NCBI GenBank assembly: GCA_019637585.1
Contig: JAHBVL010000004.1
Span: forward strand, 248,001-312,000
Origin: Thermomicrobiales bacterium
GTDB taxonomy: Bacteria > Chloroflexota > Chloroflexia > Thermomicrobiales > UBA6265
DNA: 64,000 bases
Reading direction: 5' to 3'
The notes beneath the pieces were generated by a model that saw nothing but the letters and a program-made list of their open reading frames with translations, made no database searches and was not told the origin of the DNA. The first letter of the stretch is position 1; each line of letters begins with the position of its first letter. The position numbers and the translations under genes were made by a program. This document shows, in pieces, positions 35,017 through 44,719 of the stretch.

Positions 35017-36420
35017 ATGAACATCATGATCGATTCGATGGGGAACAAGGAGCGACGGAAGCGCCTGCGGCTTGCGTTCTTCGCCGGGTTGCTCGCGATC
35101 TCGCTGGCAGCTGGCGCCTGGAGCCTGTTCGACAGCGGCGAGGCGATCAGCGCGCAGCAGGTGAAGGAATTCACCCTGACCGCCGAAGAGATCGACTGGG
35201 AACTTCAGCCCGGCACAATCGTCAAAGCCTGGGCGTACAACGGGCAGGTCCCGGGTCCCGAGATCCGGGTGACCGAAGGTGACCTGGTTCGCATTCATTT
35301 CGAGAACAGATTGCCGGTTGCCTCCACGATTCACTTCCATGGGGTCAACGTTCCCCAGGAGATGGATGGTCCGGCCGGGCTCAATCAGGCGGCTGTCGAA
35401 CCAGGTGAGTCGTTCACCTACGAGTTCGTGGCCACGCCGTCGGGAACGCGGTGGTTCCACTCGCACACCGATGTCGCCACGCAGGTGATGCTCGGGCTCT
35501 ATGGATCGTTCATCGTCGAACCGAAGTCGCCACAGGTTGCGTTCGATCGCGAATACACCTATGTGCTCTCAGAATGGGATCTGGAGCTGACGCCCGAGGT
35601 GGCGATGGGGCTGGAGCCGCGCGGCCCGCGCGATTCGCAGCTGCGCGGCGGTGAATTCGGCGCCGATCTCTTCCTCTTCAATGGCAAGATGCACGACGGT
35701 ATCGCGCCGATGCTGGTCGAGGAAGGGGACCGGGTGTTGATTCGCCTGATCAACGCCGGAACGATGGCGCATCCGTTTCACACCCATGGGCACTCCTTCC
35801 GGGTCGTGGGCACCGATGGCAATCTTGTCCCCGAGGCGGCCCAGATCGTCAAAGACACCATCATGATCGCGCCGGGCGAGCGATATGACCTGCTACTGGT
35901 AGCCGACAATCCCGGCGTCTGGATGGTCCACTGTCACATCGAAAATCATGCCGACAACGGGATGATGACCGTCATTCAGTACAGAGGCGTCATGCCCAGC
36001 GGTCCGATCGCCGAGAACTGGAACCCCAAAACCGGCGGTCTCGCCGTTCCCTCAAAGGATCCATCGATGGGCATGGGTCATGCATTGCATCATGCGGCTG
36101 ATCCTGCGTCTGGCGCCTCCGAGACGCCGTCGGCAGAGGCTCCAGTGCCGGCGGGTGAGGCCGTGGTGGCGCTCGCCGACAATCGCTATGTCCCCGGCGG
36201 CATCACCGTCACCGCGGGGACGACTGTGACCTTTCAGAACACCGGCGGGAACTGGCACAGCGTGAAGGGAAATGGAGGGGCCATCGACTCCGGAAGCATC
36301 GAGTCGGGAGGCGACTGGTCATATACATTCGACGAACCCGGGGTCTTCAAATTGATCTGTATCCAGCATATTCGGCAGGGAATGAGCGGAGAAGTGATCG
36401 TGGTCGCTGCGGACGAATGA
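35017..36420 (+). CDS. Multicopper oxidase fused to a C-terminal plastocyanin-like domain
   Basis: The 467-residue exported enzyme has an N-terminal hydrophobic signal/anchor (LRLAFFAGLLAISLAAGAWSL). Domain 1 contains the trinuclear-copper ligands HFHG and WFHSHTD. Domain 2 contains HPFHTHGHSF and WMVHCHIENHADNGMM (HCHxxxH...M, type-1 and trinuclear ligands). After a Pro/Ala linker, a third cupredoxin fold (about 385-467, VALADNRYVPGGITVTAGTT onward) ends in ICIQHIRQGMSG. It supplies a second blue-copper set (His of NWHSV, Cys, His, Met). Two-domain laccase-like enzymes oxidise phenols or metal ions; the extra domain could relay electrons. ATG 35017 was chosen; GTG 34960 overlaps the previous stop and is possible. 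Confidence 0.88.
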   Translation: MNIMIDSMGNKERRKRLRLAFFAGLLAISLAAGAWSLFDSGEAISAQQVKEFTLTAEEIDWELQPGTIVKAWAYNGQVPGPEIRVTEGDLVRIHFENRLPVASTIHFHGVNVPQEMDGPAGLNQAAVEPGESFTYEFVATPSGTRWFHSHTDVATQVMLGLYGSFIVEPKSPQVAFDREYTYVLSEWDLELTPEVAMGLEPRGPRDSQLRGGEFGADLFLFNGKMHDGIAPMLVEEGDRVLIRLINAGTMAHPFHTHGHSFRVVGTDGNLVPEAAQIVKDTIMIAPGERYDLLLVADNPGVWMVHCHIENHADNGMMTVIQYRGVMPSGPIAENWNPKTGGLAVPSKDPSMGMGHALHHAADPASGASETPSAEAPVPAGEAVVALADNRYVPGGITVTAGTTVTFQNTGGNWHSVKGNGGAIDSGSIESGGDWSYTFDEPGVFKLICIQHIRQGMSGEVIVVAADE

Positions 36421-36573
36421 TGGTTCCGTCCGGGTCTGGCGCCCCGCTGAAATCATGCCGAAAATGCGTCTCGGCGAATGAACATTTTGGCAGAAGGGAG
36501 GTCTATACTGAATCTTGGCCCTCGATGTTCGGGGGTAGTTAAGTCGTGGGATATGCAATAAGTGGAGGACGCA

Positions 36574-37788
36574 GTGACAACACGCAGATCAGTACTCAAA
36601 GGGGCAGTTGTAGCAGGGGCAGCTGCCGTTCCCGTTCTCAAGGGTGTCTCCGGAACATTGGCCCAGGATGGCGCAACGCCTGAGGCACAGGGTGGACCGC
36701 CGATTCCTGAGAATTGTGTGCTTGTTGCCGGTGGGCTCAACAATCCTCGCGGTATCGCCATCGCAGCCGACGGGTCCATCTATGTGACCGAAGCGGGCAC
36801 CGGTGGAGACGAAGAGCTCTTCGAGCCTTCGGCTGCCACGCCAGACGCCAGCCCCGTTCCTCAGACCCCCTTCGCCACCCGCGGTCCGTCTGGTCAGGTG
36901 ATCAAGATCGCAGCCGACGGCAGCGCGACCGTCGTCGCGACGGGGCTGACCTCCTATCTGATTGGCGGGTTCGAGCCGAATGGCCCGAACGGCATCGCGC
37001 TCGGTGATGGCGTGATCTACGTCTCCGTTGGCGGGTTGGGCCCGGCCACAGGTGCTGTGGAGCCGGGTGAGACCGATGGCCGCATCGTTTCGGTGGACGA
37101 GGCCAGCGGTGCTGTGACGATCGTCGCCGACCTCAGTGCGTACGAAATCGAGAACAACCCCGATCCGAACGCCGTCGACTCCAACCCGTACGGCATTACC
37201 CTGGGCGCTGATGGTCTGATCTATGCCGCCGACGCCGGAGCCAACACTGTCTACAGTGTCGATCCCGCCACCGGCGAGATCGCGGTCGTCGCGGTGATTC
37301 CGGGCATCGAGCTTCCCGAGGAGATGCAGCAGGAAGGCGGCAACCCGGCGCGGGGTGGCGCACAGGAGATCGACCCGGTTCCGACCGGCGTGGCCGTCGG
37401 CGCCAATGGTGATGTGTTCGTCTCTCTGCTGAGTGGCGGTCCCTTCCCGGCTGGAGCGGCGAAGATCCAGAAGATCTCCGGCGGCACCGTCAGCGACGTG
37501 GCCGGCGGACTGACCATGGCGACTGACGTGGCGATCGGACCGGATGGCCACCTCTACGCCGTTCAGATCTCACTGAACTTCCTGGCCGAGACGCCGGATC
37601 CGGGCAGCGTCGTCCGCGTCCTGGAGAATGGCACGCTCGAGACGGTCGTCGAGGGCTTGATGCTCCCGAACGGTCTCGCGTTCGATGACGCCGGCAACCT
37701 CTACATCACCGCAGGCACAGTAGCGCCTCCGGGCATGGGACCGGTCGGCATGGTGCTCCGCTGCGACGGTGTTGCAGCGTCCGCATAG
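36574..37788 (+). CDS. Tat-exported ScyD/ScyE-family beta-propeller protein
   Basis: The start is GTG 36574, placed 5 nt after a GGAGG; the in-frame GTG at 36562 overlaps that Shine-Dalgarno and is a less likely start. The 404-residue protein begins with a twin-arginine signal (TTRRSVLKGAVVAGAAA, cleavage near TLAQ) and a short Ala-Thr-Pro linker. The rest is an NHL/SMP-30-type propeller of the ScyD/ScyE family: NPRGIAIAADGSIYVTEAG, GPNGIALGDGVIYVSVG, NPYGITLGADGLIYAADAG, VPTGVAVGANGDVFVSLL and LPNGLAFDDAGNLYITAG. ScyD/ScyE are named from cyanobacterial scytonemin clusters, but most members have no known activity. It lies in the same direction after the multicopper oxidase and is followed by a strong terminator. 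Confidence 0.88.
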   Translation: MTTRRSVLKGAVVAGAAAVPVLKGVSGTLAQDGATPEAQGGPPIPENCVLVAGGLNNPRGIAIAADGSIYVTEAGTGGDEELFEPSAATPDASPVPQTPFATRGPSGQVIKIAADGSATVVATGLTSYLIGGFEPNGPNGIALGDGVIYVSVGGLGPATGAVEPGETDGRIVSVDEASGAVTIVADLSAYEIENNPDPNAVDSNPYGITLGADGLIYAADAGANTVYSVDPATGEIAVVAVIPGIELPEEMQQEGGNPARGGAQEIDPVPTGVAVGANGDVFVSLLSGGPFPAGAAKIQKISGGTVSDVAGGLTMATDVAIGPDGHLYAVQISLNFLAETPDPGSVVRVLENGTLETVVEGLMLPNGLAFDDAGNLYITAGTVAPPGMGPVGMVLRCDGVAASA

Positions 37789-37811
37789 TCGCTGTACAGC
37801 CATAGGTGCAA

Positions 37812-37841
37812 AAAACGAGGGCGCGTTCGCGCCCTCGTTTT
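37812..37841 (+). terminator. Intrinsic terminator of the ScyD-like gene
   Basis: A 14-bp perfect inverted repeat AAAACGAGGGCGCG/CGCGCCCTCGTTTT with a TT centre starts 23 nt after the stop at 37788. The 3' side ends in TTTT. It is the clearest rho-independent terminator on the plus strand. Confidence 0.85.
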
Positions 37842-37949
37842 CGCATCTCATGATTCCCGACTCGGACCCAGTCGCCAAGTGATCTCGGATTCCGGGGCGC
37901 CTGTTCCGCGGAAGTGCGGCCAACCATGCCCACGAACCCCAGTCACCAA

Positions 37950-38095
37950 GTAGCCTCAGACCCCCGTGTCTGATTTCCCATGGAGAAGGAGGTCGTCTCT
38001 GCCGACGCGGTGGTTCGCCGTTGTTCTCATGCGTACGCACGCAGTGAGCACCACCGCCCCTCTGAGATCCGGCAGACACGGGGGGCTGCAACTAC
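37950..38095. mobile_element. MITE-like element, copy B (146 bp, terminal inverted repeats)
   Basis: The left end GTAGCCTCAGACCCCCGTGT (then CTG) and right end at 38072-38095 are imperfect inverted copies. Both match the ends of copy A at 25059-25227, sharing CAGACCCCCGTGTCTG almost exactly. The interiors share only short stretches (a CTCATGCG core), so the copies are old or only end-related. It lies between the terminator at 37841 and the 3' end of the principal sigma gene. Confidence 0.7.
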
Positions 38096-38127
38096 GGAGG
38101 TGACCGGCGATCGCAGCGTGGAACCGC

Positions 38128-39159
<1,032 letters not shown>

Positions 39160-39165
39160 AACGCC

Positions 39166-39183
39166 GAATACGTCGTCGTATTC
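39166..39183. promoter_or_regulatory. Inverted repeat just upstream of the sigma factor gene
   Basis: GAATACG-TCGT-CGTATTC lies 7 nt before the ATG at 39159, in the leader of the gene. It could be an operator or an RNA hairpin masking the ribosome-binding region. A similar half (AAATACGACGAC) recurs about 30 nt further upstream. The rest of 39184-39470 shows no gene. Confidence 0.4.
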
Positions 39184-39470
39184 AGCGCTCTATACCTGGT
39201 CCGAAATTCGGAGGAAATACGACGACCACTGCCTTCCGCGGAGCCTTCGACTGCACCCAGCCATGCCCTTCGCGAGTGGCGGTCCAATGGATATAACGCA
39301 CGAACCGGGCCGGCTGGATTGCATGTCAACCGGCGCTCTATGGCGCCGCAGCACGGCAAGCAGCGGTGGCGTTATGCCATCGGCGACATTGTGCCGCCTT
39401 TCACAAGCTAAGCATTATAGCAGATTGTGGCTGATTTGGAAGAGGTCCGGACAGTTTTCTTTGTGAACAA

Positions 39471-39507
39471 CGAAAAAGCAAGGGCGGAGGCTTTGGCCTC
39501 CGCCCTT
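39471..39507 (-). terminator. Intrinsic terminator of the HesB/IscA-like gene
   Basis: On the minus strand a 12-bp perfect stem (AAGGGCGGAGGC/GCCTCCGCCCTT, loop CAAA) is followed by GCTTTTTCG, 17 nt after the stop at 39525. This is a canonical rho-independent terminator. Confidence 0.9.
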
Positions 39508-39524
39508 TGCTGAGCCTCGCCGGG

Positions 39525-39911
39525 TTACTTGCCGCAGCCGCAGCCGTGTGCGGTCGGCTCGTTGGCGCCGGTGTCGAAGGAATGGCCGCACGAGCAGGAG
39601 GCCACGGCATTCGGGTTTCGAACCGTGAATCCGCCCCCCATCAGAGAATTGACGTAATCAACCTCTGCGCCCTGCAGGTACATGCCGCTGAAGCTGTCGA
39701 CGAGGAGCTTCACGCCATCGGTTTCGATAACGGTGTCGTCCTCTTCCGCGGTGTCTTCGATGGTCATGCCGTACTGCAGACCGGAACATCCGCCCGGCGC
39801 CACGAAAACCCGAAGCATCTGGTCAGGGGTACCCTGCTCGACCAGAAAGTTCTTGAGCTGGCTGACAGCTTCGGAGGTCATGGTGATGACGGATTCTGTG
39901 GTAACTGACAT
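39525..39911 (-). CDS. HesB/IscA/ErpA-family Fe-S cluster insertion protein
   Basis: The start is ATG 39911, 8 nt after GGGAGGAG. The 128-residue protein has the A-type scaffold cysteines: one in GGCSGLQYGM and two in SCSCGHSF. It carries family sequence such as ITMTSEAVSQLKNFLVEQGT and VDSFSGMYLQGAEVDYVNSL. A-type carriers receive Fe-S clusters from the scaffold and hand them to apoproteins. An extra Cys-rich tail (HGCGCGK) lengthens the usual C-terminus. It is separate from the suf operon at 60.9 kb but would work downstream of it. A strong terminator follows. It lies 123 nt after the substrate-binding protein gene and is probably transcribed on its own. Confidence 0.93.
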   Translation of the reverse strand: MSVTTESVITMTSEAVSQLKNFLVEQGTPDQMLRVFVAPGGCSGLQYGMTIEDTAEEDDTVIETDGVKLLVDSFSGMYLQGAEVDYVNSLMGGGFTVRNPNAVASCSCGHSFDTGANEPTAHGCGCGK

Positions 39912-40034
39912 CGAAAAGTCTCCTCCCGGAGTGGTAAAGGCATGTTGCTCGAGGTTCACGTGCCTCGGAATCGCCTGCATTCATCATAACGGCGGAGGCA
40001 TGCCCGAGGCAACATGCCAGCGCCGCACCGGAGA

Positions 40035-41660
40035 CTATTCTCCTTCGATCCATACCCGCTTCATGTAGGGCGCGCTGGCGTTTGGCAGAGGCGTCACCCC
40101 CTGATACCGGGAGTCCCAGACCAGCCACGAGTCGATCACATAGTGGAAGAGGTTGGGCGTCAGGTCGTCCAGCTTCAGCTGGATTTCGGTATAGAGCGCC
40201 TGGCGCTGCTCGACATCGACGGTCGATCTGGCCAGATCCATCAGCGCATCGAGGTCCGGGTCGAACAACTGGTTGCGATTCGATGTGGAGGTCGAATGGT
40301 ACCGGCCGCGAGTGTAACCATCGGGATCGGGCAGCCCGAGGAGCAGGATGTTCAGCATCTCGAATTCCTTGTTCACCCAGGCGTCGAGCAGACTTCCCCA
40401 TTCCATCTGCTCGATCGTCACATTCACATCGATCGCCCTGAGCTGTTGCTGCAGGATCTGGGCGTTGGCGATATCCAGGATGTATTGGGGTGATGCCCGC
40501 AGAGTGATGTCGAAACCGTTCGCATAGCCCGCTTCCGCCATCAGGGAGCGGGCTTTGTCGATGTCATGGTGATAGGTCGGCAGCTCATCGACCGGAACCG
40601 CCCAGAATTTCTCCGGAGTCGGGATGTATCCGCTGACCTGTCCATACCCGAGTGCCGCCGTTTGCAGGATCTCGTCCCGGTCGATGGCGTAGCTCAACGC
40701 CTGGCGGACCCGGACATCGGCCAGCGGTCCTTCCGCGCAGTTGATGTAGGTCGTGGCATGCGTCAGGGTGGAAACCTGGTGCACGGTCCAGTCGGGATTG
40801 TCGAAAAACGACTCGACCGGCTGGATGTCGATGAAATCGGCGCTCTGAATCTCGCCACCGCGCAGCGCCGCGACTCTCCCCTGATCGTCAGGCAGGATGA
40901 CCCACTCCATCTCGTCGAGCAGGGGAAGTCCTTCCTGCCAGTAGCCGGGGTTTCGGACGAATCGAAGCGTCTGGTCGGGAATGAACTCCTCGAGGATGAA
41001 CGGCCCCGACCCCAGAGTCAGGGCCTGCAGGTTGCCGTCGTTGGCCTCATAGAACGCCTTGGACAGGATGGGGTTGTAGTGCCACGACAGGTACCCGATG
41101 ATCGGCGCAAATGGCGCTGCCAAATTGAGCTGGACGGTTTTCTCATCGACCGCCTCGACGCTGTCGATCACGCTCGCCCACGATCGCGCTCCGATGTCGG
41201 GATCGCGATAGCCATCCAGTGTGAACTTCACGTCCTCTGCGGTGACGGGCGTGCCGTCGGAAAAGGACGCGGACTCCTCCAGCCTGAACACGTAGGTCGT
41301 GTCGTCCGGCGCCTCGAATCCGGTGCAGAGGTTGGGTTGCGACGCCAGATTCTGATCGAAAACGAAGAGGGTGTCGTAGATCTGCTCGGTGACCAGAATC
41401 GACGCCAGGGAAGTCATGGTGAAGGGATTGAGATCGTCGGGATTGGCTTCGAAACCCAGACGAAGAGTCCCGCCGGCAGTCGGCGACACCTCTGGCGACG
41501 GTGTGCCGTCCTGGGCGACCGTCTTCCCCATGCTGAGAAGGGGCGCCGACCCAAGCGCCAGTCCGCCGGCCACGCCGGCGTTGCGGAGCAGTCTCCGGCG
41601 AGAGAGTTGCTCCCGCTGGATCGCTCTGAAGAGTGTTTCATCGAGATAGCGTGTCATCAT
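40035..41660 (-). CDS. Peptide/solute ABC transporter substrate-binding protein (family 5), copy 1
   Basis: The 541-residue lipoprotein-like or Tat-exported protein has a signal with twin arginines (LSRRRLLRNAGVAGG) and a short TPSPEVSPTAGG linker. It contains the SBP_5 fold: GGTLRLGFEANPDDLNPFTM, TYVFRLEESASFSDGTPVTA, EDVKFTLDGYRDPD, and YINCAEGPLADVRVRQALSY. It binds peptides or similar solutes outside the membrane for the permease pair upstream in the operon. It is paralogous along its whole length to the protein at 44720-46345. It is the last gene of the operon, 83 nt after the P1 peptidase gene. MM at 41660/41657 gives two adjacent starts. Confidence 0.92.
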   Translation of the reverse strand: MMTRYLDETLFRAIQREQLSRRRLLRNAGVAGGLALGSAPLLSMGKTVAQDGTPSPEVSPTAGGTLRLGFEANPDDLNPFTMTSLASILVTEQIYDTLFVFDQNLASQPNLCTGFEAPDDTTYVFRLEESASFSDGTPVTAEDVKFTLDGYRDPDIGARSWASVIDSVEAVDEKTVQLNLAAPFAPIIGYLSWHYNPILSKAFYEANDGNLQALTLGSGPFILEEFIPDQTLRFVRNPGYWQEGLPLLDEMEWVILPDDQGRVAALRGGEIQSADFIDIQPVESFFDNPDWTVHQVSTLTHATTYINCAEGPLADVRVRQALSYAIDRDEILQTAALGYGQVSGYIPTPEKFWAVPVDELPTYHHDIDKARSLMAEAGYANGFDITLRASPQYILDIANAQILQQQLRAIDVNVTIEQMEWGSLLDAWVNKEFEMLNILLLGLPDPDGYTRGRYHSTSTSNRNQLFDPDLDALMDLARSTVDVEQRQALYTEIQLKLDDLTPNLFHYVIDSWLVWDSRYQGVTPLPNASAPYMKRVWIEGE

Positions 41661-41743
41661 GCTCCATTTCCACCGCGAACCGGACCTTGCGTCAGTCTAC
41701 GGGAGGATCGCGAGGGGGGATGCAGGGTGACCGTGGAGTCCGT

Positions 41744-42784
41744 CTACGGCTGAAGAGGCTCGTATGCTGCCCGCACTGCTCGCGCCGCCTCGTCAACGGA
41801 GGGCCAGCCACCCAGCGACTCGGTCGCTGTTGCGGCATCGAGGGCAGCGCGGACGAGCGCATCCGACGCCGCATGGCCAACCATATCGGTCAGGTTTGCG
41901 TCCGTCGTGCCCGCTGCTGAAGCGTCGCCAGTAGAAACCGAGAACACGGTATCGCCATCCAGCATCGCATGAACCGGGCGGATCGCCCGCGCCAGTCCGT
42001 CGTGGGCCAGCTGCGCCATCTTGACCAGCTGCGGTTTGGTCAGACCGGCATTCGTAGCCACGACGGCGAGGGTCGTATTGGCGATGGCGTCGGAGGGCTG
42101 GGAGGTTTCGTCATATTGCCGGTAGAGCGTGGGGATATCGAAGCCGCCGTGGGTGGCGTAGAGCTGACCAGTCACCGGGTGAACTAGGCCTCCGAGGGCG
42201 TTGACCACGATCAACGCGCCGACCATGATCCCGTCCGGGAGCGTCAGTGACGCTGTGCCAAGCCCTCCCTTGGTGCGGACGCACCCCGGTCCTTTTCCTG
42301 CCGTGCCGCCCCGGCCGGCACCCACGTTGCCCCGTTCGAAAGCGCCGGGTTTTGCCGCCGCGGCCGCAGCCCGTCCCCAGTCGGCTGTCGGGTGGCGGTA
42401 GGGGTCGCTCAGATCGAGGTCATAGATCACCGCTCCCGAGACGATCGGGATCAATGCGCCCCGCCGGGGCAGACCGATCCGCTGTTCGAGGAGCCACTCC
42501 GTGATCCCCGCAATCGCTCCGAGTCCAAACAGACTGCCTCCGGAGAGACCAATGGCGTGGACGAGACCGGAAACGGTCGTCGACGCTAGCGCATCGGTGT
42601 TGAACGTGCCCGGATTGGAACCACGCACTTCCACCCCGGCGATTGCGCCCTCCGGAAACAAAAGGGCTGTTGTGCCGCGATAGACGCGGTCGTCGGTGTA
42701 GTGACCGACCAGCACGCCCGGCACATCGATGATGGCATTCAGCGGACCCGGTTCGAGGATGTGGGGGGATGTCGTCGTCGTCAT
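41744..42784 (-). CDS. P1-family aminopeptidase (DmpA/BapA-like)
   Basis: P1 peptidases are Ntn-type enzymes that cut their own chain to free a nucleophile and then remove N-terminal or beta-amino acids from small peptides. The 346-residue precursor shows the family pattern: AIIDVPGVLVGHYTD, GATALLF-type strand, EVRGSNPGTF, AIGLSGGSLFGLGAIAG, then the self-cleavage-region run NTTLAVVATNAGLTKPQ. A start ATG at 42784 has AGGAG 6 nt upstream. No signal is present, so it is cytoplasmic. Placed between the permease genes and a binding-protein gene of a peptide transporter, it probably degrades the imported peptides. Confidence 0.9.
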   Translation of the reverse strand: MTTTTSPHILEPGPLNAIIDVPGVLVGHYTDDRVYRGTTALLFPEGAIAGVEVRGSNPGTFNTDALASTTVSGLVHAIGLSGGSLFGLGAIAGITEWLLEQRIGLPRRGALIPIVSGAVIYDLDLSDPYRHPTADWGRAAAAAAKPGAFERGNVGAGRGGTAGKGPGCVRTKGGLGTASLTLPDGIMVGALIVVNALGGLVHPVTGQLYATHGGFDIPTLYRQYDETSQPSDAIANTTLAVVATNAGLTKPQLVKMAQLAHDGLARAIRPVHAMLDGDTVFSVSTGDASAAGTTDANLTDMVGHAASDALVRAALDAATATESLGGWPSVDEAARAVRAAYEPLQP

Positions 42785-42796
42785 TGGAGTCTCCTG

Positions 42797-43696
42797 TTAC
42801 CGGCGCAATCGGGGGTCGAGCACATCGCGGAGGGCATCGCCGAGCAGATTCGAGGCCAGCACGCCGAGCATCACCGCCAGTCCGGGAAAGATCGCCAGAT
42901 AGGGAGCCGACTCCATGAACCGGCGGCCGTCGCTGAGCATGACTCCCCACGAGGGGGTGGGGGGCTGGGCGCCGAGTCCGAGAAAGGAAAGAGCCGCTTC
43001 CGCCAGCAAGGCGAAGGAGAAGGTCACCGTGGCGGTGACGATCAGTGGCGAAATCACGTTTGGCAGCAGGTGACGCGCCAGAATCCGGCCCGTGCCAGCG
43101 CCGATCACGCGGCTGGCGTCCACATATTCCAGCTCCTTGGCGGCAAGCACCGGTCCGCGAATGATCCGGGAGAATCCGGGCGCGTAGACGATGCCCAGTG
43201 CGATCGCCGCATTGCGCAGCGACGGGCCGAGAATCGCGGTGATGCCCAACGCCAGCAGAATCGCCGGAAAGGAGAAGATGATGTCCATCACCCGCATGAT
43301 CAGCGTATCGACCGTGCCGCCGAAATAGCCGGCGATGATGCCGCAGGGAGCGCCGATCGCCGTGGAGATGAGGATGGCCAGCCCGGCCACCTGCATCGAC
43401 GAGCGAGCGCCATAGACGATGCGGCTGAAGAGATCGCGGCCGAATTCATCGGTACCCAGCCAGTGTTCCCGGCTCGGTCCCTGCAAACGGTCGATCCGGT
43501 TGATGTAAAAGGGATCGTGAGTGGCCACCCATGGCGCCAGGATGGCAGCGAGCACGATGGTGCCGAGAATGACCAAACCGATCACCCCCGCCCGGTTGCG
43601 GAGAAAGAGCCGCCCATACATGAGCCACAGCGATTGATGCCGCGCGGTCCGTATGGTCTCATCAGCGTTGCTGATCTCCAGCGCCTCCTCAGCCAT
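42797..43696 (-). CDS. Peptide ABC transporter permease, DppC/OppC type
   Basis: The 299-residue permease has an OppC N-terminal cytoplasmic part and helix (GVIGLVILGTIVLAAILAPWVA), then DPFYINRIDRLQGPSREHWLGTDEFGRDLFSR. This is followed by the five-helix inner-membrane core with the EAA loop YVDASRVIGAGTGRILARHL. It pairs with the DppB-type protein encoded upstream, whose stop shares one base with its start (TGATG at 43694-43698). It forms the transmembrane channel of an ABC importer. The ATPase subunits are not encoded nearby. Confidence 0.93.
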   Translation of the reverse strand: MAEEALEISNADETIRTARHQSLWLMYGRLFLRNRAGVIGLVILGTIVLAAILAPWVATHDPFYINRIDRLQGPSREHWLGTDEFGRDLFSRIVYGARSSMQVAGLAILISTAIGAPCGIIAGYFGGTVDTLIMRVMDIIFSFPAILLALGITAILGPSLRNAAIALGIVYAPGFSRIIRGPVLAAKELEYVDASRVIGAGTGRILARHLLPNVISPLIVTATVTFSFALLAEAALSFLGLGAQPPTPSWGVMLSDGRRFMESAPYLAIFPGLAVMLGVLASNLLGDALRDVLDPRLRR

Positions 43697-44658
43697 CAGT
43701 GACCGGCACTCCCATATTTGATGCGAGGATCGACATAGGCGTAGAGAAGATCGACCGCAAGGCTGATCAGCAGCACGATGAGGGTGATCATCAGAATCGT
43801 CGCCTGGATGACCGGGTAATCCCGGTCGGCGATCGCCTGAACGGTGTACCGGCCGACGCCGGGCAGGTTGAAAACCGTTTCCACGATCACCACCCCGCCG
43901 AGCAGATACCCCAGCTGCAGACCGATCACCGTGATGATGGGGATCAGCGCATTCCTGAACGCATGCCGCCGGAGAACAACTGCTTCCCGCAGACCTTTCG
44001 ACCGGGCGGTGACGATATATCCGCTGCCCATCACATCGAGCAGCGCCGATCTGGTCATGCGCATCAGCGACGCTGAGAGGGAGACGCCAACCGCAATGGC
44101 GGGCAGGATGAAGATCGACAGGTTTTTGCCCGGATCCTGGAAGAAGCTCACATACTGGGCGCCCGGATACCAGCCGAAATAGCGGGAGGCAACCAGCAAC
44201 ATCATCGTCCCGAGCCAGAAATCGGGCACAGAGAGACCGAACAGCGCCACTCCCTGTGCGGCCAGCTCAGTCCGGGTGCCATGGCGCAACGCGGCGACGA
44301 TGCCTGCTGGAATACCGATCAGGAGTCCAACCAGTGCCGCCAGGATCGCCAGCTCGATGGTGACCGGCAAACGGGCTTTGATGTCGCCGACGATCGAACG
44401 CTGCGTTTTGAGCGACTTCCCTAAATCGCCCTGCAGCACATCTCCAGCCCACTTCACATATTGGACTGCCGCCGGATCGTCGAGACCGAGATTGCGCCGC
44501 AACTGGGCGCGTTGTTCGTCGGTGATATCGCTCCGGGTCCCGGAGAGAACCAGCACGATGTCACCCGGCACCATCCGCACCGAGAAGAAGACGATCAGCG
44601 AGACCCCGATCAAGGTCGGAATCATCGTCAGCAAACGCCGGAGGATGTATGTGCTCAC
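43696..44658 (-). CDS. Peptide ABC transporter permease, DppB/OppB type
   Basis: The 320-residue product has six membrane helices and the DppB features: MSTYILRRLLTMIPTLIGVS, DIVLVLSGTRSDITDEQRAQ, LGKSLKTQRSIVGDIKARLP and an EAA-like loop SGYIVTARSKGLREAVVLRR. The C-terminus ends YAYVDPRIKYG, as in family members. GTG at 44658 is the start. It lies 61 nt after the binding-protein gene and is coupled to the DppC-type gene. Confidence 0.93.
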   Translation of the reverse strand: MSTYILRRLLTMIPTLIGVSLIVFFSVRMVPGDIVLVLSGTRSDITDEQRAQLRRNLGLDDPAAVQYVKWAGDVLQGDLGKSLKTQRSIVGDIKARLPVTIELAILAALVGLLIGIPAGIVAALRHGTRTELAAQGVALFGLSVPDFWLGTMMLLVASRYFGWYPGAQYVSFFQDPGKNLSIFILPAIAVGVSLSASLMRMTRSALLDVMGSGYIVTARSKGLREAVVLRRHAFRNALIPIITVIGLQLGYLLGGVVIVETVFNLPGVGRYTVQAIADRDYPVIQATILMITLIVLLISLAVDLLYAYVDPRIKYGSAGH

Positions 44659-44719
44659 GAGAGAGAAACCGGTCGGGATGGTGCGCCGCAGCGCACCATC
44701 CCGTTCGCGGAAATCACCG

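Noticed and set aside
36487-36509. TTGGCA and TATACT as a promoter for the ScyD-like gene
   Set aside because: The spacing is only 11 nt, too short for a housekeeping promoter.
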